Below, one piece after another: positions 54,720 through 64,000 of a DNA stretch of 64,000 nt; positions within the stretch are counted from its first letter, which is position 1, and each line of letters begins with the position of its first letter. The notes under the pieces are model-generated. The model did no database searches. It saw only the letters and a program-made list of their open reading frames with translations, and had not been told where the DNA came from. Origin of the DNA: Bolinopsis microptera. Its lineage: Eukaryota; Ctenophora; Tentaculata; Lobata; Bolinopsidae. Location: assembly GCF_026151205.1 (NCBI RefSeq), contig NC_087077.1, positions 16,466,983 through 16,530,982 on the forward strand. Reading direction: 5' to 3'. Both the position numbers and the translations under genes were made by a program.

Positions 54720-55267
54720 CGTGGAAGTAGCTGAGTATCTTTTTAGATTTAGCAGCAACGGTGTGCTGCTGGAGCTACATCCTGACTCTTCATACCCTAC
54801 ATTACTAATCTGATGAACAAGAGCCAATTATAAGACGAACAAACTTTTAGTTACAAAGCCTGATAGTTTTTTAATATTGCGACTATTATGCGGAAATTGA
54901 CTTGTATTTTGTAACATGTAACCTTCATTGGTTTCTAATTTCATCTTGACGATTTCATCGTAATTAGTGGTATAACGGAAACGTTACAGAAATATTAAAA
55001 CCCACAAAAATATAGGCTGTGCCAATAAATGAAAAAGTTCTAAAATCACTTATACAAATCAACACTGGTTTGTTAACAAATTCTGTTGGCAATTGAACTT
55101 TTGGCAAAACATCCCGTTTAATAAATTATCCGATTCAATAAATAAGGCAGACGGCACATATATTGTGCATGAGGCACGAAAGCACACTACTGCATGTTAA
55201 AACTTTAAAAACTGATGGTCATAAAAAATTAAAACAAAGTACCCCCATTTAAAAAGACACTAGGTAC
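54720..55267 (-). other. RBM28-DGKE intergenic region
   Basis: 548 bp between two genes on the same strand. It must hold the RBM28 3' end and the DGKE promoter and 5' leader. Mostly AT-rich; no motif stood out. Confidence 0.6.
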
Positions 55268-57688
55268 TCAATCATCATACCACTTTTTAAAGTTTCTAGT
55301 CTGGTCGAACTCTGGCTCCAGTTTTCCTTTGTAATCCTGAACAAGTTTCTGGAAAGCGGCTTCCTCACCTTGCTCCTTAACCCGTTTCTGTTTCTTGTTG
55401 GGTCGCTCACTCTTACCTTTCTTTCCACGTTTAGGACCTTTTTGAGATTCAGAAGTGGATTCAATGACAACTGAGGGTTCGGGTAACTTTTGGGATGCAT
55501 TTTTCTGATCAGGCACCTTAGATTGGTCACCCACATTTGAATCCTGCTTACTTTTCTGTTTCTTCTTTTTGTTAACCTTCTTTTGATTAGGTTCATTTTC
55601 CTTGGTTGAAGAAACAGATTTTTCAGGATTTGCTTTCGGGGGTTTAGGAACACCCGATTCTTTTCTTTGTATTCTCTTTTCCTGCCAGCGCGAATTAAAA
55701 CTCTTCTTAATCGGGCGAGATTTATCATTAGCGTTAAGTGGTCCTTTCTTGGCCCTAGCCGTTAAAATCCCACTGTTTTCAATGGAAAAATCAACGATAG
55801 GACGTTTTGCTGCAGAAAAGATGTTAGGGTTGTTATTTGTAGCTCTCAATGCAGCTAATGCAACTTCAGGTTTAGCAAATTGAACAAAACCATAGCCTCT
55901 AGATTTTCCAATTCCAGCACTGTTTGCTTGCTTAACATCCCTCATGATTTTAACTTGAGCCACTCTCCCATATTTGGACATTAACTCTTTTAGATTAGTT
56001 TCACTAAAAGTAGAGGGCATATTTCTAATACAAAGTCTGTCTGTAGATACAAAAAAGTTTATGTTCTTCAACTTCTTCTTCTTTGCCTCAAGGGCCAACT
56101 TGCGTTTCATCATGTCTGTTTTAGATACTCCGTCTGCAGCATTGGTCCCTTCTTTAATAGCACCCTCCATGGCAAGATGAAGATTTCTGTTATCTTTCCC
56201 AGTTTTACCAGAAGATTTGCTGTCAGGAACACTTATTTGTCTGCTATCGATAGCTTTCTTTACAGCAATATCTCTACCACCAACAGATATTGGCTGAACG
56301 TCAGCTCTTGCCAAGCAACTATCAGCATCATCTTTTTCATCAAACTGCACAAAAGCAATTCCTTTAGGACGGTCTTTCTCTTTATCATACACCATTCTTA
56401 CATATTTGATTGTACCAAACACGGAAAAAGCCTCCTCAATGTCTTCCTTTTCAGCATCAAAAGGCAGATTTCCCAAAAAAACAGTCCTACCCTCTTTGAC
56501 ATCATCATACTCTCTCTTAGGCTTAAATTCTTCTTCTGCCTCATCTCCTGATTCCTTGTCACTGTCTTCCTCTGAATCGTCTTCCTTGTTATCATCCTCA
56601 TCACTTTCAGCTGCTGCCTCATCTAACTCCTCATCATCATCTTTGGCTTCTTCCTCCTGATCTGATTCATCTGCATCATCCGCAGGCTTATCAGCTTCTT
56701 TCTTAACATATTTATCTTTTGAAACTGCCCAGTCAACAGCTATTTTTCGTCCTAATATCTCTTTTCCATTAAGTTTTTGCAATGCTTTGTTTGCTTCAGA
56801 TTTATTGATATAACTTACAAATGCAAAGCCTCGTATCTTTCCTTCTCCATTTTTTGGAACTTCTAAATCTAACATTTTCCCAAAAGAAATTAACTCAGAA
56901 TGTAGCATTTCCTCTGTAACTTTGAAGCTGAGATTCCGTATGACAATCCTTGATACAGTCGTTTTTTTCTTTATTGCTTTAGCAGACAACATTGAGGAAA
57001 CAACAGTGATGACCTTCTGTTTGTATACATGGTTGTTCAGTTTTGTCAAGGCAAGCTTAGCTGTTGCTTCATCTTTATATGTGACACACGCACTTGTGCC
57101 GTCCAAAACAATCTTTTCGACCTCACCAACTTTACGGCACTTCTTTCTCAGCTGATTTTGGGACAAACCATCAACGAGGTTGTGGATATATACTGTTTTT
57201 GGATTTTTTACAAAGGAACCTTTTTTCGATAATCCAACAGCTTTAGGCTGGACAGTAGTTTTTTCAGCAACAGGTTTTTCTTCAGTGTTGAGAGAGAGAA
57301 AATCCTTATCTTTATCAAGTTCTTCTGCATCTGGTTCAGTAACTGGAGCATCTTCATCTGTGTCACTCAAACCTGATCCACTTCCCTTAGATTTATTCAA
57401 CTTGACTGGCTCTCGAAATTTCCGAGGCTTTTTACGAGCAAATGATAGAATGACTTTCTGATTGTCAATCATTTTAACGGAGTTAATGGCCAAAGAGGCT
57501 TCCTCAATAGTTGTAAATTTCACATAACCAATGGAAGTCCCAGCTGTATTTAGTTTTGGTTTTGTAACAAAAGCCTGTCTTATGTGACCAAATTCCTTGA
57601 ATGTTTCATTGAGCATTGAGTCCTTGGTAGTGGCTGGAACTCCTCTAATGAAAACAGTGGATGTCCTCTGTTCATTTTTCTTGATCAT
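55268..57688 (-). CDS. RBM28: RBM28 / Nop4-like nucleolar RNA-binding protein, single 806-codon exon
   Basis: Multi-RRM protein of the nucleolus, linked in this family to 60S ribosomal subunit biogenesis and spliceosomal snRNPs. RRM1 at residues 10-86 (TVFIRGVP ... GYVKF), a degenerate RRM-like fold at 165-235 (TVYIHNLVDG), RRM3 at 246-322 (IVIRNLSF ... GFAFVSY, ending VDWAVSKDKY as in human RBM28), an acidic Asp/Glu stretch at 335-388, RRM4 at 401-480 (TVFLGNLPF ... GIAFVQF), RRM5 at 549-645 (LCIRNMPS ... GYGFVQF), then a lysine-rich tail ending RNFKKWYDD. Human RBM28 has four annotated RRMs; the extra one here is the degenerate second. The coding region is uninterrupted, unlike its spliced neighbours. 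A CCAG acceptor directly abuts the ATG (TTCCAG|ATG), suggesting one or more non-coding 5' exons upstream. Confidence 0.95.
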   Translation of the reverse strand: MIKKNEQRTSTVFIRGVPATTKDSMLNETFKEFGHIRQAFVTKPKLNTAGTSIGYVKFTTIEEASLAINSVKMIDNQKVILSFARKKPRKFREPVKLNKSKGSGSGLSDTDEDAPVTEPDAEELDKDKDFLSLNTEEKPVAEKTTVQPKAVGLSKKGSFVKNPKTVYIHNLVDGLSQNQLRKKCRKVGEVEKIVLDGTSACVTYKDEATAKLALTKLNNHVYKQKVITVVSSMLSAKAIKKKTTVSRIVIRNLSFKVTEEMLHSELISFGKMLDLEVPKNGEGKIRGFAFVSYINKSEANKALQKLNGKEILGRKIAVDWAVSKDKYVKKEADKPADDADESDQEEEAKDDDEELDEAAAESDEDDNKEDDSEEDSDKESGDEAEEEFKPKREYDDVKEGRTVFLGNLPFDAEKEDIEEAFSVFGTIKYVRMVYDKEKDRPKGIAFVQFDEKDDADSCLARADVQPISVGGRDIAVKKAIDSRQISVPDSKSSGKTGKDNRNLHLAMEGAIKEGTNAADGVSKTDMMKRKLALEAKKKKLKNINFFVSTDRLCIRNMPSTFSETNLKELMSKYGRVAQVKIMRDVKQANSAGIGKSRGYGFVQFAKPEVALAALRATNNNPNIFSAAKRPIVDFSIENSGILTARAKKGPLNANDKSRPIKKSFNSRWQEKRIQRKESGVPKPPKANPEKSVSSTKENEPNQKKVNKKKKQKSKQDSNVGDQSKVPDQKNASQKLPEPSVVIESTSESQKGPKRGKKGKSERPNKKQKRVKEQGEEAAFQKLVQDYKGKLEPEFDQTRNFKKWYDD

Positions 57689-58345
57689 CTGGAAGGGATA
57701 AACGTTAAAACAATAAGTATATTAGTTTTAATCAAAAATAACAACAGTACCTGCAGTATTCGAATTGTTAGTCACATTGATCTTTTTAGTTTGTATTGCT
57801 AGTGGCTTGTAGGTGCTAGTTAGATGGCCAGCTATATGACCATACCGCTACACAAGGAAAGGGGCATTTCATTAAGTGTCTAAAGCATTTGTGTAAGCTA
57901 CCTGTTGGAGCAGTGGGTGACCAAACAAGATTGCAAGATGAACTGGGTGGAATAATTAAAAAAAACTTTTTAAAGTGTTTTTTAATTATTTAAATTGTTA
58001 AAACAAGATCACACTAACAAAATCACATTAACAAGATCACACTAGGAGGCCTAAGTTGGATAGAAGATCAAGTCACAGCTCAAGATATATCAAATTAACA
58101 ATATATCTCTGAAATATATAACATCAACACATTTATTGTACAGAAAATACTATCAAAGCTCAGCACGCTTAAAAAATAATAATAATAATTTAAACTTATA
58201 GATTATAGTGGCACAACAACATAAAATGCACAGGTGTGCCACGAAAACAAGTCAGGATACAAGAAAACCTGAAAAGCAATCCACATTTAGGTTCCAAACC
58301 ATAGAAAATTGTGAAGACTTGATACACTAAATTACAAGGTTAAGG
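57689..58345. other. RBM28 upstream region
   Basis: Presumed 5' leader and promoter of RBM28. An ACAAGATCACACTAAC-type short repeat lies near 58003-58045. No coding region seen. Confidence 0.5.
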
Positions 58346-58349
58346 GTAT

Positions 58350-59000
58350 GCACTTAACAGTAGAAACATTGAAAAAATAATAAATTAATTAATATCATAA
58401 GCACGTTTAAAAAGAAACGTTTACAGATACACTTTAAAAGATTCCAGTGACGTGCAATTCTTAATTTCAAGAGGCACCTCATTCCATAATTTAGGGCCAA
58501 CTTTCTGAAACGATCTTTCTCCATACTGCACTGTGTATATACTCTAGGTTCAGTCAAATAGATAAGATGATTATAATTGGCATATTTAAACATACTACTT
58601 AAATAATCTGGTCCCATACCATTAAGACATTAGTAGACAAGAAGCAATAACTTATATTGAATTCTGTAACTAATAGGCAGCCAATGAAGGTCTTTCAGAG
58701 TGTCTCCTAGACGATCATATTTATCATTTATATAGTCCTACTATAGCTTTAGCAACTGCATTCTGAACGAGTTGTAGTTGGTGGATGAGGTTGTCACTAA
58801 TTCCATAATAAAGAGCATTGCAGTAGTCCAATTTGCAGACAATGATGCTGTTAATTATAAGCTTGAGCTGAGCTTTACTGAAGAGATATTTTCTCCTTAT
58901 TACATTCCTAAGGAGTCTGAAACAATGCTTTTTGAGGGACGTGATTTGAGGCTCAAAAGTAAGATGATGGTCAATTTGAACACCAAGGTTAGATATATAT
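58350..59000 (-). mobile_element. L2/CR1-type LINE 3' relic
   Basis: Minus-strand blocks in order: LGVQIDHHLTFEPQI, LDYCNALYYGI and QLVQNAVAKAI (58990-58740), DLHWLPISYRIQYKLLL (about 58700-58645, then a stop), and RSFQKVGPKLWNEVPLEI near 58505, ending KVYL-stop about 58428. These are the conserved C-terminal blocks of L2/CR1 elements. Frameshifts separate them. It is a 5'-truncated dead copy, distinct from the relic at 29220-31295. Confidence 0.8.
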
Positions 59001-59011
59001 ATATATATGTT

Positions 59012-59045
<34 letters not shown>
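58995..59045. repeat. (TA)n microsatellite
   Basis: Two (TA)n runs separated by TGTTAG, directly at the 5' end of the LINE relic. Confidence 0.9.
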
Positions 59046-59046
<1 letters not shown>

Positions 59047-59771
59047 ACAAACGCACATTTTTTGTTTGTTTTTACTGTGCAGCGCTCAGCATCAAGCCTA
59101 TCATTATACCTTTATATTTTATACAATATATTTATGATTTGTTTAAGAACATAAATTAAATAATCGATATCCCCAGATAAAATGCGCGTTTTATAAAAGG
59201 CATGTAATTTAAAATGAACCAAAAATTGAAAATGGCTAATTTATCAAATTTATTGTAGCGCGATGCGCCGCGCACTCAATAATGACATCGTCAATTGATC
59301 AAATTTAAAATGCAAATGATTTTCAAAATATTTATATTTTATTTAAACTTCTTTCACTACATTGTAATAAAATTTAACAAGTGATACTCGTAAAATATTT
59401 GTTCCAAATATTTATATTGTATTATAAATTACAAAACCTTAGACCGTCGACGAGTCCAACTTGGCGCGCGTTTTGGTAGCTGTAAGTTATAAACCTACAA
59501 AACCAGATTGGTTTTTAAAATTATTGGGCATGATTTATTTTGTGCGCATTTATTTTAGTTTTTTCCTAAAAATCAACGAAATTACCAAAAAGAATAAATA
59601 AAGTTTCTTTTTCAAAAACTATTAAACGACACTTTTGATATTTGTGAAAACACAATTTCCAAGTAAATTTTAAATATTTGTGACATGCATGGCATTTTCA
59701 CGTACTGTACTGTCACACTGATCGTGTAAAAGGCTAACACATAACAACAATATACAACTAACAATTGATTG

Positions 59772-60290
59772 ACGATGTCAACCCATCGGGATCGTTGCTA
59801 GCTGCGCGAAGCAGAGCAACGATCGACGATGCGAAGCAAAAATGCTTGTTCGCGCGGCGTGTCGAATCGGCGAAGTCCTCCAAAATTAACAAAAAGTTAA
59901 ATAAAAAAGTTTACTCAATACTACCACTTGATTGACGATGTCAATCCGTCGAGATCGTTGCGATGCGAAGCAAGAATGCTAGTTCGCGCGGCGTGTCGAA
60001 GCGGCGAAGTCCTCCAATACTACCACTTGACCATTGTTAATGGTCTGGCCCGGCGCGCGCTATTTCGTAGCACGTGCCATCGGGCCATTTCGAGAAGAAA
60101 GCGAGAAGAAAGCGGCGCGCGCTACTTCGAATAAATTTAGACGAGTAACATCCGTTTGACCATTGTTAATGATCTGGCCCGGCGCGCGCTACTTCGTAGC
60201 ACTTGCCATCGGGCCATTAACATTTCGAGAAGAAAGCGGCGCGCGCTACTTCGAAGAAATTTAGACGAGTAACATCCGTCAAAACATCCG
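59772..60290. repeat. CpG-rich tandem duplications
   Basis: Two families. Unit A (GACGATGTCAAYCC to GGCGAAGTCCTCC) occurs at 59772-59881 and 59934-60014. Unit B (TTGACCATTGTTAATGRTCTG, TCGTAGCAC and AAATTTAGACGAGTAACATC) occurs at about 60026-60156 and 60157-60285. GGCGCGCGCTACTTCG recurs within B. A diverged piece of B is found at 47055-47103. The composition contrasts with the AT-rich surroundings. No gene seen. Confidence 0.8.
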
Positions 60291-61240
60291 TCAATACTAC
60301 CACTTAATTTACGATATTAATGATTAAAAAAGGACTTTTAAAAAACCTTTTCAAAAATATTTAAATATTTCAACAAAACTTATACATTGTTTATTATTAA
60401 CTGTATTTTAGTTTTAAAAATTTTCAAATTAAATGCTAATTTAAAAAATTTGAAATTATTATGTATCAGTACAATGTATTTTAACATATAATATATATAT
60501 TTCATACTCACATCTATGATCTACATGATTATTGATTTAATTTAGAAATTGTATATAAATATCTTTGACCAAGTTTATTTGTCTATGAGAATGCACCCCA
60601 GCACTTGGCGCTCACGGCGGCTTTGATGTTAGCGGCTACAAGTTAGGCAACTGACGATAAGATGCCGCGTGCGTTCAGCGTACGGCTTTTCGTTTTCGTT
60701 TTTGATTTTACAAATCAACTTTTAATGATTATTAGTAAAATTATCAGATTCAATATGTGATATGTATTGATTCTTCTGTGGAAAATAAAAATTGTATTTT
60801 ACTTACTTGGCTAGAGAATACTTTCTTGAATATTTTCGATAGTTTTTAATATTGGTAATGTTAATGAATTGTAATTGATTGATATGTAATATTAAGGCCC
60901 GTGGCCAGTTTCAAGAAATTTTACTTACTTAAAACAACTTTTGCACATGACTGACATGTTTTAACTGGAGAAAGGGTTCGCACAGTGGTAGTTTTATAAA
61001 CCACTTTTAATTTATTGACCTATTATACCTAGTGGTAGTTTTATAGACCACATTTAATTTATTTACTTATTATACTAAGTATTTATTTTTGGTGACTGTA
61101 TCACCCAGTTTTAACATTTGATAATTGTACATTTTATTGACGACACATTGACTGAATGTTATTTTATATTCTAATTTATATTCTAGATATTTTATTTATT
61201 TTTCAACAGACGACAACTTCCTGTTTTTTCTTCTATATTA
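60291..61240. other. Gene-free stretch
   Basis: AT-rich. ATACTAGTGGTAGTTTTATA-like sequence recurs twice near 60990 and 61030. No gene recognised. Confidence 0.5.
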
Positions 61241-61244
61241 GTTA

Positions 61245-61760
61245 CTCATATCTCTTTTACAGACTTTTTTACAAGGACATTGACAGATGATACTCACATT
61301 AGGCATTCATTATTGCATCTAAATTATTTCACTTGCATTAGGTTTAGAAATTTATTCTCTGGTTAACAGATTTCAAATGTTTAATTATTTGTAGTATGAC
61401 AGTAGTAAGGTATATAAGAAGTTATTCAATTTTGCTTGGGCTATTATATTGACTATTGAGGTTTAATGATGATATGGAATTTGATTTCTATATAAATTTA
61501 CACTATGTGGTTGGGGCATTTTGCATAGTAAATATGGTTACTACTCCTATATATCATATTATTTGATTGGTATTCGATTTCTGATTATTTCTCTAGGAAT
61601 ATGATTATTATATCTCAATTTGGCTTTAGGTAGGGTGCCCCGCTAAAAGAACTGGATTCTTCCAGGAAGCATCCCGTGCACAGACCTTGGTCTACATATA
61701 TATTAAATTATTAACCATTCATTCTGTATGTGCACGAAAATTTATTTCAATCAATTTAAA
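61245..61760 (+). repeat. ~530-bp dispersed repeat (copy 2)
   Basis: Reverse complement of the HisRS intron 4 repeat (6265-6800). Boundaries agree within a few bases: it starts around ATATTAGTTACTCATATCTC and ends around CGAAAATTTATTTCAATC. Confidence 0.8.
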
Positions 61761-63556
61761 ATTTTATCAAGGTTGAACAATCAAAAAAACAAGGTAGTTC
61801 TTTTAATCTTTTAATTGCTTTCTTAATATAAATTTAAAATTAAAAATCTAGAATCTGTTCACAGAATTACACTTAAATGTTAAAGTGTGAATCACTTCAA
61901 TAACATACCTTGTTAGATGTTGTCAATAAATGAGAATTACAGTTAAATTTTTAATTCATAATATTTACAAAATGTTGTCCTAAAGTTCTAACCATAAAAT
62001 GTCTACATACAATGATTTCATCACAGAGAGGCGCAGCTTTTGGAGTGCCTTTTTAGGCGACTTTTAGCAAGTCTAATCTTATAGGGATAGATATATAAGT
62101 CAAGAAGCTTGAGTTTTTTACTCTAGATTGTGGTTGATCTTGATACAAAATCTCTTGATGGGAACTGATTAATGAGAGTAGTTACCCTTCTACATTACAA
62201 CTGTTTAGTTAGTGCAGTGAAGTTTGGCACCTGAGTTTGAGTATGTTTAAGAATTCGATATAAGTGTGGTATCTGTATATACATTTTTTAAAGGCCAGAA
62301 TGTATTGTTGCTTGGAAAGTGGTTTGCAATGCTCTAGTCGGAAGAATGTGTGATCAAGTGCTTGGCTATCATATTCTCTTGCTCTTGCACATATTTGTAC
62401 AAAATTACCAGAGGCTGCTCGTGGGAGCTGGCTGGCAGTTTTGTTGGGGGTCCAATCGGGGAGGGGGGCTTGGGAGCCGGCTCAAGCTGATCCCTCCAAG
62501 CTACCGATTACATTACACACAGGGCCTTGTAAATGTAATGTGTAACACTTTACAGGCGACAGCAAACAAAAACAAAAACTTATAACATGGGTGAAACAGG
62601 AAACCACACGTGTACGATCTCAGCCGCGCAGTATCACAACAGTCAATAGTTCAAAGGGTCCTGGACCCCCAAATCGAGGCAAATCATAATAGATTACCTG
62701 TAGTGGGATGCGCACGATGTGCTTTGTAACGTTTACAATTAACTATGTGTTAAAACTGCGCGGCTGAGTAGTCTAGAGGTAGGATTGGACTCCCTACAAC
62801 TCAAAATTTCACGAAGATCATGCGTGCGCTTACATTAAAACGTATGATATAGTAAACGAAGACCTTTATATTGCGATTTGTTATTTCCTAACACTATTAC
62901 TAATTACTATTTCTATTTTAAGCACCAGCCACCAGATAATAATTTAAAGGCGTCCACGGACGCCTGGACGCCCTCAATAGCCGCCTCTGAAAATTACAAA
63001 ATTAAACTTTGATGCTAGGTTCAAGGACCAAGCAATTTGTTAAAAGATGTATAGTTTTTAAACTATACATTTTTTTAACTACTACAACTAAATAGTTTTA
63101 TGATCTTGAGCACCGTGCCGAAGGCCCTTTTTCTACATTATGCATACAGGTTTATGCAATCAAAATTGAATTAAACATCAACTCAATAACCAACGTTAAC
63201 CGAAATATTTATCTGACCCTAAAAATAGAACTGCTGTATTTTGTGTATATTGTTTGAAAATTTTTAGTTTTATATTCCTGTTTCAAATAAAACGATTACC
63301 GGCTCAAAATATACTTTACTTTACTATACAACCTAGCCTTTTGGGAGTTATTTATTTGATTGAGGATAAAAATTTCCATTGTAGACAGTATTGAATTTAG
63401 ATTTTCGTTATCATCATGGCCCAAGAGTGGATTTAAATTTGTGCATACTGAATTTTAAGTTTCAAATACACATTGAAACAAAACACATTTTACCTGTAAA
63501 ATCCCCATCAAGATTGAGGATACAGTTTGTTTATATTGAATTCAACACTTTTACAG
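61761..63556. other. Gene-free stretch with a small hairpin
   Basis: A short inverted repeat, GGCGTCCACGGACGCC, lies near 62949. A tRNA-like GGCTGAGTAGTCTAGAGG lies near 62763 but lacks the rest of a tRNA. No convincing gene. Confidence 0.5.
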
Positions 63557-63937
63557 GCATTGCTGCAATGCCACGAATTATGCAGATGTAGCAATGTGAA
63601 GTGTTCTCTCGAGGAACCCAGGTATGATAAAACATTCACTTGGAGGCGTCTCTTTTCTATATAAAATTTCACGAACAAAGTTTTTAGACAATTATATAAT
63701 CACAAGCACAAGTTTGACATGAAATCTTAAATTTTTATTTTTTCCCCGCAATATTTGCATCATATTTATATTCTTGCTATCTGCAATCAATCTCTTTTCG
63801 CTGTTTGATTTGCAAGGAAAATATTTTTCTCACAGTATTATGTTACTTTCGGAATTCCAAAGAAAAACCATGCTTTCTGAACTTTTCTGAATAACGAATT
63901 TTTCAGACACATGACAATCAGACCGGACATTCGTTGA
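63557..63937 (+). CDS. Possible terminal exons of a cysteine-rich protein
   Basis: A candidate exon at 63557-63621 (acceptor TTTTACAG, donor AG|GTATGA) reads ALLQCHELCRCSNVKCSLEE, a dense cysteine pattern. A second candidate at 63907-63937 (acceptor TTTTTCAG) joins in phase and stops after ten codons. No upstream exon was recognised, and the pattern is too short to assign; CXC-type or transposon-derived cysteine clusters are possible. Weak. Confidence 0.22.
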
Positions 63938-64000
63938 GATCCGTCTGCATTGCAAATAGAGCATGGGTAAAATGGACCTAGTCAACAGTAAAGATGACAA

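Noticed and set aside
62319-62585. 88-codon plus-strand frame
   Set aside because: No recognisable domain; glycine-rich part comes from a G-rich stretch; no splice or promoter context.
62757-62830. tRNA-like A-box sequence
   Set aside because: No matching B-box, anticodon arm or acceptor pairing could be built.

Overview
The window is animal nuclear DNA from an invertebrate. It is AT-rich, its genes are split by many short GT-AG introns with long repeat-filled gaps between them, and it carries non-LTR retrotransposons, a hAT transposon relic, foldback (inverted-repeat) elements, satellites and long microsatellites. The gene content (spliced histidyl-tRNA synthetase, GET4, a seven-helix receptor, a C1-domain diacylglycerol kinase, RBM28) is metazoan. 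I cannot name the species; a cnidarian-grade or other marine invertebrate is only a guess.

Layout. 1-2610 is the 3' part of a LINE open reading frame (endonuclease end plus reverse transcriptase). 4211-10187 (+) is histidyl-tRNA synthetase in about 15 exons, with a short first exon that looks like a mitochondrial presequence. 10350-11085 is a foldback element. 11718-17624 (+) is GET4 in eight exons; its 3-kb first intron holds, on the opposite strand, a frameshifted gene of the NlpC/P60-LRAT fold, a duplicated copy of that gene's 5' exon, and a 254-bp palindromic element. 18424-24410 (-) is a divergent class A GPCR in eight exons; its introns carry a ~500-bp (CT)n tract, an 11-bp minisatellite, an unidentified hydrophobic reading frame and a promoter-like CpG-rich stretch. 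24477-48744 is a long repeat-rich stretch with no intact gene: a hairpin cluster with a hammerhead-like core, LINE relics inserted into one another, a 7-bp satellite, a 506-bp foldback, a 708-bp hAT relic with perfect ends and an 8-bp target duplication, and a 35-bp higher-order satellite interrupted by an AT-rich array. 48745-54719 (-) is a complete DGK-epsilon-like kinase in 12 exons, and 55268-57688 (-) is RBM28 in one uninterrupted 806-codon exon just upstream of it. 57689-64000 holds a third LINE relic, CpG-rich tandem repeats, the second copy of a ~530-bp dispersed repeat also found inside the tRNA-synthetase gene, and a possible cysteine-rich exon at the right edge.

The intact genes are unrelated housekeeping or signalling genes: translation (HisRS), tail-anchored protein targeting (GET4), ribosome biogenesis (RBM28), lipid signalling (DGK) and reception (GPCR). 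I see no operon-like link between them. I followed reading phase across every proposed splice junction of the four spliced genes; one junction in HisRS remains unresolved. I found no convincing new multi-gene system; the most unusual material is structural (serial hairpins, foldbacks, nested duplications).
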